Source: JASSUD01 sp031963225 (lineage in GTDB: Bacteria; Pseudomonadota; Gammaproteobacteria; Burkholderiales; Burkholderiaceae). From it: a DNA stretch of 15,200 nt. The notes under the pieces were generated by a model. It did not search any database. It saw only the letters and a list, made by a program, of their open reading frames with translations, and was not told the DNA's origin. Location: assembly GCA_031963225.1 (NCBI GenBank), contig JASSUD010000065.1:1-15200 (forward strand). The letters run 5' to 3'. Positions 1-6,701 of this stretch are shown piece after piece; position 1 is the stretch's first letter; each line of letters begins with the position of its first letter. A program made the position numbers and the translations under genes.

Positions 1-25
1 TCATCTTAATTTTTTCGATTTTTAC

Positions 26-50
26 TGTCCAACTTTTTGGGTGCAGATCA
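26..50. mobile_element. Terminal inverted repeat of an IS3-family element (body lies left of the window)
   Basis: The reverse complement of this stretch starts TGATCTGCACCCAAAAAG and ends GTTGGACA. That resembles the terminal repeats of IS3-family (IS150-like) insertion sequences, which begin with TG and carry a CCC-AAAAAG-TTGGACA core. In this orientation the outer tip is at position 50 and the body would extend leftwards past position 1. No transposase is visible because only about 25 bases of possible element lie inside the window. The family call rests on remembered similarity to such ends; an isolated remnant is equally possible. Confidence 0.45.
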
Positions 51-116
51 CATGCAGGCCACCGACTCCTTGAAAACCAGCTCATAAACTCGCAAAAACA
101 AAGCTTAAAAGCCAAT

Positions 117-157
117 GGCGCGCATGTTGGGGTTCGTGCCTCGCCACCAACCTACCG
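117..157 (+). repeat. Dispersed palindromic repeat, copy A, overlapping the maeB stop codon
   Basis: The core CATGTTGGGGTTCGTGCC is followed by TCGCCACCAACCTACCG. The same unit recurs at 6377, 6478/6626, 9239, 9285, 15045 and 15137 in either orientation. The CCTACCG end overlaps the 3' end of maeB: on the minus strand it supplies the final CGG codon and the TAG stop at 154-152. Confidence 0.85.
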
Positions 158-2443
158 TGCTGCTGCATCCGCTACTACTAATGCGGTCATATTGATAACG
201 CGACGCACGGTTGCAGAAGCGGTCAAGATATGTACAGGCTTAGCGGCACCTAAGAGGATGGGGCCAATTGCAATATTGTTGCCTGCAATGGTTTTAAGCA
301 AATTGTAAGAAATATTGGCCGCGTCAATATTAGGCATCACCAGTACATTGGCGTCCCCTTCCAGTATGCAATCGGGCAATACCTCTTTACGCAGCTGTGC
401 ATCGAGGGCGCAATCTCCATGCATTTCGCCATCGACTTCCAGGTCGGGAGCAATCTCTTGAAGCCGCGCTAAAACATCGCGCATTTTTTGTGCAGAAGCC
501 GCAGGGCTAGAGCCAAAATTGGAATGGGAGACCAAAGCAATTTTGGGTTCAATGCCAAAGCGGCGTACTTCTTCGGCGGCTAAGCAAGTGATTTCAGCCA
601 GTTGATCGGGGCTGGGGTCAATATTGATATGGGTATCTACTAGGAAAATTTGCCGGCCTGGCAGAATAAGGCCGTTCATCGCTGCATAGACTGAGCAACC
701 TGGGCGTTTGCCGATAACCTGATCGATAAAGTGCAAATGGCGATGGGGAGTACTGATGGTTCCACAAATCATTCCATCCGCTTCTTTTTTATGCAGCAGC
801 ATCGCTCCGATCAGGGTAGTGCGCCGCCGCATTTCTACTTTGGCTAGCTGGGCGGTAATGCCCCGGCGTTGCATAAGCCTGTGGTAGGTCTGCCAGTAAT
901 CGCGGTAACGTTCGTCTTGTTCAGGATTAACGATGGTGAAATCGCGCCCAGGCACCAGACGCAAGCTATAACGCGCAATACGCTGTGCGATCACTGCAGG
1001 GCGGCCTATCAGAATCGGGCTTGCAATGCCCTCATCGACAATTACTTGGAGTGCACGCAAAACGCGCTCTTCTTCACCTTCAGCAAACACAATACGTTTT
1101 TTCTCGGCGGGCACTGCTTTTGCTAGCGAGAAAACCGGCTTCATCAGCGTGCCGCTTTGATAGACAAACTGTTGCAAATGCTGACGATAGGCCTCTAGAT
1201 CTTCGATGGGCCGGATCGCTACTCCTGAGGTTTGTGCGGCCTGGGCGACTGCAGGTGCAATTTTGACTAAAAGCCGAGGGTCAAAAGGTTTGGGAATCAG
1301 GTATTGCGGACCAAATGATAGATCTTTAAAACCATAAGCACTGGCGACTACATCGCTTTGTTCTTGCCGCGCAAGCTCAGCAATGGCATTTACCGCTGCA
1401 ATTTCCATTTCCCGCGTAATGGTCGTTGCTCCTACATCGAGCGCGCCTCGGAAAATAAAGGGAAAGCACAGTACATTATTGACTTGATTGGGGTAATCCG
1501 TACGTCCTGTAGCCAAAATGGCGTCGGGGCGGACCTCAAGCGCTAGTTCAGGGAGGATCTCAGGATTTGGGTTGGCCAGTGCAAAGATAAGTGGCGAAGG
1601 AGCCATTTTTTGCACCATCTCTGGCTTTAATACACCCCCTGCCGACAACCCTAAGAAAATATCTGCCCCTTCAATAATGTCATCTAAAGTGCGAGCAGAA
1701 GTAGGCTGAGCAAAGCGCGCTTTGTCCTCATCCATCAATTCTGTACGGCCTTCATACACCACACCGGCAATATCTGTGACCCAGATGTTGCGAAGCGGCA
1801 GGCCTAAATCTACTAATAAGTCGAGGCAGGCCAATGCAGCTGCACCTGCGCCTGAAACCACCATCTTTACGTTCTTTATATCGCGTTTGGTCACGCGCAA
1901 TCCATTAGTCAGCGCAGCGGCAACCACAATGGCTGTGCCATGCTGATCATCATGAAATACCGGGATATTCATGCGTTTGCGGCATTCACGCTCGACGATG
2001 AAGCAATCGGGCGCTTTAATATCTTCTAGATTTATTCCGCCGAAAGTCGGCTCTAGCGCACAAATCACCTCAACGAGTTTATGCGGGTCGGTTTCATTGA
2101 TTTCTATATCGAATACATCAATCCCAGCAAACTTCTTGAAAAGTACCGCCTTACCTTCCATCACAGGCTTAGAAGCCAGGGCACCGATATTTCCCAAACC
2201 TAAAACTGCCGTGCCATTGGTAAGCACGCCAACTAAATTCGCGCGCCCTGTATAGCGGGCTACATCTAGAGGTTGCGCATGTATCGCTTCACACGCGGCC
2301 GCTACGCCAGGAGAGTACGCCAGCGCTAAATCGCGTTGTGTTAGCAAAGGTTTAGTGGGCGTAACGGATATCTTTCCCGGAGTGGGGAATTCGTGGTAGG
2401 CCAGCGCAGCCTCGCGCAATGTACTGTCATCAGAGGTAGACAT
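152..2443 (-). CDS. maeB: NADP-dependent malic enzyme with C-terminal phosphotransacetylase-like domain
   Basis: Oxidatively decarboxylates malate to pyruvate in the cytoplasm, linking the TCA cycle to pyruvate and NADPH supply. At 763 aa it has the size of the MaeB hybrid enzymes. The malic domain shows Tyr43 in LAYSPGVA, Lys98 in EGKAVLFKKF and the metal-binding acidic residues in EDIKAPDCF (about 140-148) and FHDDQHGTAI (163-172). The nucleotide-binding loop VVSGAGAAAL is at about 195-204. From about residue 435 a phosphate acetyl/butyryltransferase-type domain follows (AEKKRIVFAEGEEERVLRAL); in this family it is regulatory rather than catalytic. The ATG at 2443 is the natural family start, but no good ribosome binding site precedes it. 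The last codon and stop lie in a dispersed repeat. It is divergent from the phosphatase gene. Confidence 0.96.
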   Translation of the reverse strand: MSTSDDSTLREAALAYHEFPTPGKISVTPTKPLLTQRDLALAYSPGVAAACEAIHAQPLDVARYTGRANLVGVLTNGTAVLGLGNIGALASKPVMEGKAVLFKKFAGIDVFDIEINETDPHKLVEVICALEPTFGGINLEDIKAPDCFIVERECRKRMNIPVFHDDQHGTAIVVAAALTNGLRVTKRDIKNVKMVVSGAGAAALACLDLLVDLGLPLRNIWVTDIAGVVYEGRTELMDEDKARFAQPTSARTLDDIIEGADIFLGLSAGGVLKPEMVQKMAPSPLIFALANPNPEILPELALEVRPDAILATGRTDYPNQVNNVLCFPFIFRGALDVGATTITREMEIAAVNAIAELARQEQSDVVASAYGFKDLSFGPQYLIPKPFDPRLLVKIAPAVAQAAQTSGVAIRPIEDLEAYRQHLQQFVYQSGTLMKPVFSLAKAVPAEKKRIVFAEGEEERVLRALQVIVDEGIASPILIGRPAVIAQRIARYSLRLVPGRDFTIVNPEQDERYRDYWQTYHRLMQRRGITAQLAKVEMRRRTTLIGAMLLHKKEADGMICGTISTPHRHLHFIDQVIGKRPGCSVYAAMNGLILPGRQIFLVDTHINIDPSPDQLAEITCLAAEEVRRFGIEPKIALVSHSNFGSSPAASAQKMRDVLARLQEIAPDLEVDGEMHGDCALDAQLRKEVLPDCILEGDANVLVMPNIDAANISYNLLKTIAGNNIAIGPILLGAAKPVHILTASATVRRVINMTALVVADAAAR

Positions 2444-2494
2444 AAGAAGCCGCTAGAAAAGTAAAAAGAGAAAAAGAGCCATAAACAAAATAGC

Positions 2495-2517
2495 TTACCG
2501 CTTTTTGAAAAAGGTAA
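2495..2517. promoter_or_regulatory. Inverted repeat upstream of maeB (possible operator)
   Basis: TTACC and GGTAA are separated by 13 bases and enclose a second near-palindrome, CTTTTTGAAAAAG. It lies about 50-75 bp upstream of the maeB start. A repressor site in the maeB leader is possible, but the sequence matches no operator I can name, and short AT-rich palindromes arise easily by chance. Confidence 0.25.
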
Positions 2518-2589
2518 ACACGCTCTAGAACTTTTGATTGTAGCGCCAGTAGCTTTGAGAAGCTGCTCAAAAGACCAATGCAGATCGAT

Positions 2590-2608
2590 AACCATACCAA
2601 ATATGGTT
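2590..2608. promoter_or_regulatory. Hairpin or operator-like inverted repeat abutting the TTCG box
   Basis: AACCATA-CCAAA-TATGGTT is a perfect 7-bp inverted repeat with a 5-base centre. Its right arm ends on the first T of the TTCG box upstream of the phosphatase gene. It could be a binding site for an accessory regulator, a weak transcript hairpin in the maeB leader, or chance. Confidence 0.3.
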
Positions 2609-2668
2609 TCGCATACTAAAACATGATTTCGTAGTACAGCTCGGAAGGTATGCCTTCTGTCCTACTGT
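2608..2668 (+). promoter_or_regulatory. hrpII/PIP-box promoter driving the phosphatase gene
   Basis: TTCG at 2608-2611 and TTCG at 2628-2631 are separated by exactly 16 bases. Written the other way it is TTCGC-N15-TTCGT. Thirty bases further on, TACTGT at 2663-2668 fits the YANNNT -10 hexamer. This equals the TTCGB-N15-TTCGB-N30-32-YANNNT architecture known for HrpX-controlled genes of Xanthomonas and the TTCG-N16-TTCG hrpII box recognised by Ralstonia HrpB, both AraC-type activators of type III secretion genes. The -10 lies 28 bp before the start codon, with a strong ribosome binding site between. The pattern match is direct; regulation by such an activator is inference, since none is encoded here. 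Confidence 0.65.
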
Positions 2669-2696
2669 AAAAGTACAGAATCTGGAGGAACGCCTT

Positions 2697-3974
2697 ATGA
2701 TTGCACTATATCCATTTTGCATGCTTATCCCTAGCCCAGAAAATGTGCAACATATGGCGCGGGGTTTAAGATACCTAAATCCTTTCCGATCCTACTCCAC
2801 CTCTTCTAAATCTACGTTTGCTGGAGTAGCACGTCGTACATCGCACGCGCCTTTACATGCGCCTGTTAACGCAGCAATAGAGCCCAAGCAGGCTTCTAAT
2901 CGCTTTACAAGCGCAGCACTTGCGCCCGTAAGCCGGCTGTATTCTGACTTCCAATCCTGGAAGAGGCTACGTAAGACAGATGATCAGATTAAAAAGTCAC
3001 TAGAAACCCATGGCATAGATTCCAGCCATTCTATTGAAGAATACCGCGAGCACTACATCAAACTACATTCAAAGTTTAACGCAAGCGACCATACAACCTG
3101 TATTCCTACTTTTCGAAGAGTCCTCTGTCTGATCAACGCTAAAACCATGGTCAGGGTAAACGGAAAAGGCTTCAATGCGAACCATATACACACCGATGCT
3201 ATTTCACAAGCTAGGCTTATTGGCGGGATGATGCCCAACTCGGCTGAGCCAGATAATATGAACGCCTTTATCACATTGTGCAAAGAGCAAAAAATAAAAC
3301 TGGTTATCGATTTAACTGAAAAGCAAGAGCACCCCTCTTATGAAGAAAAATTGAAAGAGGTCAGCCCTGATATTGAAGTGATGAGAGCATCCACGCCAGA
3401 CCATGCTCCAATCAAACATAAAACGCTTGAAGAAGTCGCAAATAAAATGAATGACGCGCAAAAACAAGGAAAAAATGTATACGTGCATTGCAAAGGAGGA
3501 ATGGGGCGAACAGGCCAAGTATGCGCAGCAGCGCGCATGCCAGGAATATTGGCCAAAAAACAAGCATCTGGTCTCTCAATCGATGCATTTAATTTAGCCA
3601 GTGAGGCGCTCGAGGAAGTTCGTAAGATGCGCCGCCACGATATGGTCAACTTGGTTGGGTATATTGGATTAGTAGAGTACGCTAAAGCACTTTTAGAACC
3701 AAAACCAGAGGCCGTAATTCCTCAAGCATTAGAAACGCTTGAGCCAGCCCCATTGCCTGAATATCAAACTATGGTTGAAGAGGCAACTAACAATGCATTC
3801 CCAAAAGATAGTCTTGAGTTCATAATTGCCGAGCATTGCGCTAACTATGGCGGGGAATTTATCACCGCAGTAAACCAGGTACTCTGGACCTCTATCATCC
3901 GCGCATTGCTAGCCCAGCCCTCCCTACCCGTTGGGCAGAACCTTTCCCCTGCAATAAGCCAAGATATCCATTAG
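2697..3974 (+). CDS. Cys-based protein tyrosine/dual-specificity phosphatase, candidate secreted effector
   Basis: The 425-aa protein carries the phosphatase signature VHCKGGMGRTG (263-273), with nucleophile Cys265 and phosphate-binding Arg271. Upstream, LVIDLTE (202-208) and STPDHAPI (232-239) resemble the loop of atypical dual-specificity phosphatases that holds the general acid; Asp235 is the best candidate. The core domain spans about 165-335. Residues 20-61 are rich in Arg, Ser, Thr, Ala and His with no Asp or Glu, and include RSYSTSS. Residues 335-425 are unrecognised, and no transmembrane segment is clear. GGAGG at 2684-2688, 8 bases before ATG, fixes the start. It sits between housekeeping genes maeB and thiL, reads more AT-rich by eye, and has a hrpII/PIP-type promoter. 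Enzyme class is well supported; the effector role and substrate (protein, lipid or inositol phosphate) are inferred. Confidence 0.85.
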   Translation: MIALYPFCMLIPSPENVQHMARGLRYLNPFRSYSTSSKSTFAGVARRTSHAPLHAPVNAAIEPKQASNRFTSAALAPVSRLYSDFQSWKRLRKTDDQIKKSLETHGIDSSHSIEEYREHYIKLHSKFNASDHTTCIPTFRRVLCLINAKTMVRVNGKGFNANHIHTDAISQARLIGGMMPNSAEPDNMNAFITLCKEQKIKLVIDLTEKQEHPSYEEKLKEVSPDIEVMRASTPDHAPIKHKTLEEVANKMNDAQKQGKNVYVHCKGGMGRTGQVCAAARMPGILAKKQASGLSIDAFNLASEALEEVRKMRRHDMVNLVGYIGLVEYAKALLEPKPEAVIPQALETLEPAPLPEYQTMVEEATNNAFPKDSLEFIIAEHCANYGGEFITAVNQVLWTSIIRALLAQPSLPVGQNLSPAISQDIH

Positions 3975-3987
3975 CATCTTCTACCCT

Positions 3988-4998
3988 ATGCCCCCCAGCG
4001 AATTTAACCTTATCGATCACTATTTCACTCGTCGCGCAAAAAAAGGCCGGGCAGTTGCATTAGGGATAGGGGATGATTGCGCACTACTCACACCCTTGCC
4101 AGGCGAGCATCTCGCGGTATCGACCGATATGCTCGTCGCAGGGCGGCATTTTTTTGAGGATGTAGAACCTCGCTCTCTAGGGCATAAAGCACTAGCAGTA
4201 AATTTATCCGATCTAGCTGCCATGGGGGCCACCCCCCTTGCCTTCACCCTAGCGCTTTCTTTACCTCACCCTATAGATACAGCTCGCTTAGCCTGGCTCG
4301 ATGCTTTTAGCGATGGATTATTCGCACTCGCCAATGCGCATAGCTGCACATTAATAGGTGGCGACACCACAGCCGGTCCGCTCACACTGTGTTTAACGGT
4401 ATTTGGCAGCGTTAAACCTGAAGCTGCGCTGCAACGTGGCGCAGCCGTTATCGGCGATGATGTCTGGGTTTCTGGTATTTTAGGGAATGCCCGCTTGGCG
4501 CTCGGAGATTACCGTCAAGAATGGACGGTAGAGGAAAAATATAAGCCTGCTGTACGTCGGGCACTCGAATGGCCAGAGCCTCGTATTGCCTTAGGCTTAG
4601 CACTGCGAGGCATAGCGCATGCAGCTATTGATGTATCAGATGGATTAGCGGGCGATTTAGCGCATATTGTGCAGCGCTCCAACGTAGGAGCCGCTATTGC
4701 GGTGGACCAACTTCCTCGCTCTTTGGCACTGGCGCAGCAGCCTATATCTATACAGCGTTTGTGTACCCTATCTGGCGGAGATGATTATGAGTTGTGTTTT
4801 ACTGCCCCTAAAGCCATGCGCCCTAAGGTGGAGCAAATCAGCACCAACTTATCTCTGCCTTTAACGCGCATAGGTACAATCACTCCTTTATCAGAAGCAA
4901 TTTCGCAAGAGCGCTCACCGCAGACAAACATTCTATGGACTGATCAAAATGGCAGACCTTTAACAGAGGTTTTCCATGGATTTGATCATTTTAGTTAA
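3988..4998 (+). CDS. thiL: Thiamine-monophosphate kinase
   Basis: Phosphorylates thiamine monophosphate with ATP to thiamine diphosphate, the last step of cofactor synthesis, in the cytoplasm. At 336 aa it is of normal length and carries the ThiL/PurM-superfamily metal and nucleotide motifs in order: GIGDDCA (26-32), STDMLVAGRHF (45-55), GHKALAVNLSDLAAMGA (65-81), IGGDTT (123-128), DVSDGLAGDLAHI (215-227) and GGDDYELCF (263-271). It starts 13 bp after the phosphatase stop, with no obvious ribosome binding site, and is followed 17 bp later by pgpA. The thiL-pgpA pair is a common proteobacterial arrangement. It may be co-transcribed with the upstream phosphatase gene, although its ancestral promoter presumably lay before that gene's arrival. 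Confidence 0.96.
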   Translation: MPPSEFNLIDHYFTRRAKKGRAVALGIGDDCALLTPLPGEHLAVSTDMLVAGRHFFEDVEPRSLGHKALAVNLSDLAAMGATPLAFTLALSLPHPIDTARLAWLDAFSDGLFALANAHSCTLIGGDTTAGPLTLCLTVFGSVKPEAALQRGAAVIGDDVWVSGILGNARLALGDYRQEWTVEEKYKPAVRRALEWPEPRIALGLALRGIAHAAIDVSDGLAGDLAHIVQRSNVGAAIAVDQLPRSLALAQQPISIQRLCTLSGGDDYELCFTAPKAMRPKVEQISTNLSLPLTRIGTITPLSEAISQERSPQTNILWTDQNGRPLTEVFHGFDHFS

Positions 4999-5015
4999 AC
5001 AAAAACCAGAATCTT

Positions 5016-5552
5016 ATGAGCACTTCCATGCCCTCCCCTCCCCTGCCTTCCAATGCGTCAGAACCCCTGCCGCGTTTAGGGCTACGTTTCATGTTCTCTC
5101 ATCCAGCCCATATTATTTCTCTAGGCTTTGGTAGCGGTTTATTCCCCTTTATTCCAGGTACCATAGGCACCTTGGTGGGGTGGCTCTCTTTTCTACTATT
5201 AAATCCTTACTTAAACCCGCTTAGCTGGGTGGTCATTATTGCCTTAGGATTTATTGCAGGCATCTATAGCACTGCTTACACGGCAAAAAAACTAGGGGTA
5301 AAAGACCCCGGGGCAGCAAATTGGGATGAAGTCGTCGCATTCTGGCTAGTTATGCTCTTTATCATGCCCGCGTCTCTTTGGAGCCAAGCACTTGCTTTTG
5401 TAGTCTTTCGCTTTTTTGATATGGTTAAACCTCCCCCTATCAATTACTTTGACAAGCATGTCCAGGGGGGATTTGGCATTATGTTTGACGACATCGTGGC
5501 TGCTTTTTTCACTCTGCTCGTTTTTGCACTTTTCCGGTTTTTTATGGGATAA
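5016..5552 (+). CDS. pgpA: Phosphatidylglycerophosphatase A
   Basis: Dephosphorylates phosphatidylglycerol phosphate to phosphatidylglycerol at the inner membrane (phospholipid synthesis). The 178-aa protein shows the PgpA hallmarks: GSGLFPFIPGTIGTLVGW (39-56), KDPGAANWDEVVAFW (96-110), FRFFDMVKPPPINYFDK (131-147) and GGFGIMFDDIVAA (151-163), whose acidic residues bind the metal. Four hydrophobic segments are visible, around 50-66, 71-87, 107-134 and 158-177. The chosen ATG gives a 25-residue Pro/Ser-rich lead before the conserved region; Met26 is an alternative start. The udg gene starts 9 bp after its stop, so the two are probably co-transcribed. Confidence 0.95.
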   Translation: MSTSMPSPPLPSNASEPLPRLGLRFMFSHPAHIISLGFGSGLFPFIPGTIGTLVGWLSFLLLNPYLNPLSWVVIIALGFIAGIYSTAYTAKKLGVKDPGAANWDEVVAFWLVMLFIMPASLWSQALAFVVFRFFDMVKPPPINYFDKHVQGGFGIMFDDIVAAFFTLLVFALFRFFMG

Positions 5553-5561
5553 CTAAAACCC

Positions 5562-6347
5562 ATGCCTCTTTCTTCTTTCCAACTTCAAGAGTTAGGTTTA
5601 GCACCTTACTGGAAGCAGCGCCCTGCTAATACAAATCGTTCGGCCCAACGCACACCTGATGCATCAGCACATAACGCGCCAATAGATCAGATCGATGCAC
5701 TACCTCAAGCATCCCCTGCTGTTCTTGCAGATTGCACGCAAACCGCTGTAGCACAGCTAGATTGGCCACAGCTGCAAGCGCGTGTGCAAGCCTGCACGCT
5801 ATGTGGTTTATGCGAAACGCGTACTCAAACTGTTTTTGGAACCGGATATAGACAGGCAGACTGGCTGTTCATCGGCGAAGCCCCAGGCGCGCAAGAAGAC
5901 CGCCAGGGCGAACCTTTTGTGGGTCAGGCGGGGAAACTATTAAATAATATGCTGCATGCCATAGGACTAACGCGAGCGGATGAGCCGAGCGAAAATAAAG
6001 AAACTCTCGGAAAGCAAGCCATCTATATTGCTAATGTCCTTAAATGCCGCCCACCTGGCAACCGTGACCCGCTACCCGAGGAAGTTGCGCAGTGCGAACC
6101 CTATCTGCAACGCCAACTCGCTCTCATTCGCCCAAAACTTATCATTGCATTAGGGCGCATAGCTGCGCAAAGTTTACTCAAGACTAAAGCTACTATCTCT
6201 TCTTTACGGGGTCAGGTTCATCATTACGAGGGAATACCCCTGATCGTCACCTATCATCCAGCCTATTTGCTGCGCAATTTGCCTGATAAGGCTAAAGCTT
6301 GGGCGGATTTGTGTTTGGCGCGAGAAGTAGAAAGCACGCTTAGGTAA
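5562..6347 (+). CDS. Family 4 uracil-DNA glycosylase (Fe-S cluster type)
   Basis: Removes uracil from DNA as the first step of base excision repair. Motifs: CTLCGLC (78-84), giving two of the cluster cysteines; the active-site region GEAPGAQEDRQGEPFVGQAG (105-124); NVLKCRPPGNRDPLPEE (158-174); and HPAYLLR (232-238). C162 and C178, separated by 15 residues, complete the 4Fe-4S ligand set. The first 70 residues form a low-conservation Ala/Gln/Pro-rich N-terminus often found in beta-proteobacterial members. No good ribosome binding site is seen 9 bp after the pgpA stop, so translation may depend on upstream coupling. Repeat sequence begins six bases past the stop codon. Confidence 0.93.
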   Translation: MPLSSFQLQELGLAPYWKQRPANTNRSAQRTPDASAHNAPIDQIDALPQASPAVLADCTQTAVAQLDWPQLQARVQACTLCGLCETRTQTVFGTGYRQADWLFIGEAPGAQEDRQGEPFVGQAGKLLNNMLHAIGLTRADEPSENKETLGKQAIYIANVLKCRPPGNRDPLPEEVAQCEPYLQRQLALIRPKLIIALGRIAAQSLLKTKATISSLRGQVHHYEGIPLIVTYHPAYLLRNLPDKAKAWADLCLAREVESTLR

Positions 6348-6376
6348 CTGGGGTTACGCAGGTATTCAAGAAGACC

Positions 6377-6419
6377 GTGGTATGCGTGTTGGGGTTCCTT
6401 CGTCACCACCAACCTACCG
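6377..6419 (+). repeat. Dispersed palindromic repeat, copy B
   Basis: GTGGTATGCGTGTTGGGGTT followed by CCTTCGTCACCACCAACCTACCG. It faces copy C/D with the CCAACCTACC ends inward, so transcripts could fold into a long hairpin. Confidence 0.85.
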
Positions 6420-6477
6420 TTCTTTGCTTTTCTTATGGTTGGTGGAGTTTGATAGAACCCTTTTACATATGCATCTA

Positions 6478-6504
6478 GGTAGGTTGGGGTGAGGCACGAA
6501 CCCC
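6478..6504 (-). repeat. Dispersed palindromic repeat, copy C (left part of an interrupted copy)
   Basis: GGTAGGTTGGGGTGAGG then CACGAACCCC, after which homology to the family stops abruptly at the border of the nested 121-bp insertion. The missing part resumes at 6626 (copy D). Confidence 0.8.
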
Positions 6505-6625
6505 ATGCGCGCTAACTTAAGCCAAAAGATAGCCTGTTCATGGAAAAAATCCCCTTTTTTCGCTTAACTTTTTGTACAGTTTAGCGACAATATATTCTGG
6601 TCTTTGGCTTAAGTTAGCGCGCATG
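6505..6625. mobile_element. 121-bp inverted-repeat insertion with 12-bp flanking duplication
   Basis: The first 22 bases (6505-6526, starting ATGCGCGCTAACTTAAG) are perfectly inverted at 6603-6624. GGCACGAACCCC occurs directly before (6493-6504) and after (6626-6637), as expected for target-site duplication. The interior of about 76 bp is AT-rich and non-coding, with GAAAAAA/TTTTTTC as a minor hairpin. This looks like a tiny non-autonomous transposable element inserted into the dispersed repeat. A related border (ATAAGCGCTAACGTAA) follows copy H at 15166. Confidence 0.65.
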
Positions 6626-6653
6626 GGCACGAACCCCAACACGCATACCGCGG
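6626..6653 (-). repeat. Dispersed palindromic repeat, copy D (right part of the interrupted copy)
   Basis: GGCACGAACCCCAACACGC followed by ATACCGCGG completes the unit broken at 6504. It continues into the outer arm that ends at 6675. Confidence 0.8.
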
Positions 6654-6701
6654 TATTATTGAATACCTGCGTAACATCACTTAGCTAAATAAAATTAACC
6701 A

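Larger units (their letters stand above)
6353..6675. mobile_element. Composite inverted-repeat (MITE-like) block filling the udg/dciA convergent intergenic region
   Basis: GTTACGCAGGTATTC at 6353-6367 is the exact inverse complement of GAATACCTGCGTAAC at 6661-6675. With a few mismatches the similarity continues inwards through GGTATGCGTGTTGGGG and its inverse, giving terminal arms of nearly 50 bp. Inside are dispersed-repeat copies B and C/D and a nested 121-bp insertion. No open reading frame of note is present. A similar right end (TTGAATACCTGC-TAACATCA) flanks copy F at about 9332-9352. The structure suggests a non-autonomous mobile element or bidirectional terminator; which one is not decided by sequence alone. 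Confidence 0.7.

Noticed and set aside
869..2255. Several plus-strand frames of 62-94 codons inside maeB
   Set aside because: They lie antisense to a fully conserved 763-codon gene and show no recognisable protein pattern.
3053..3649. Minus-strand frames of 76-103 codons opposite the phosphatase gene
   Set aside because: The plus-strand frame has a strong ribosome binding site and catalytic motif; the antisense frames lack both.
6353..6675. Possible CRISPR array, because similar units repeat in the intergenic region
   Set aside because: Units are few, inverted, irregularly spaced, and lack unique uniform spacers and cas genes.
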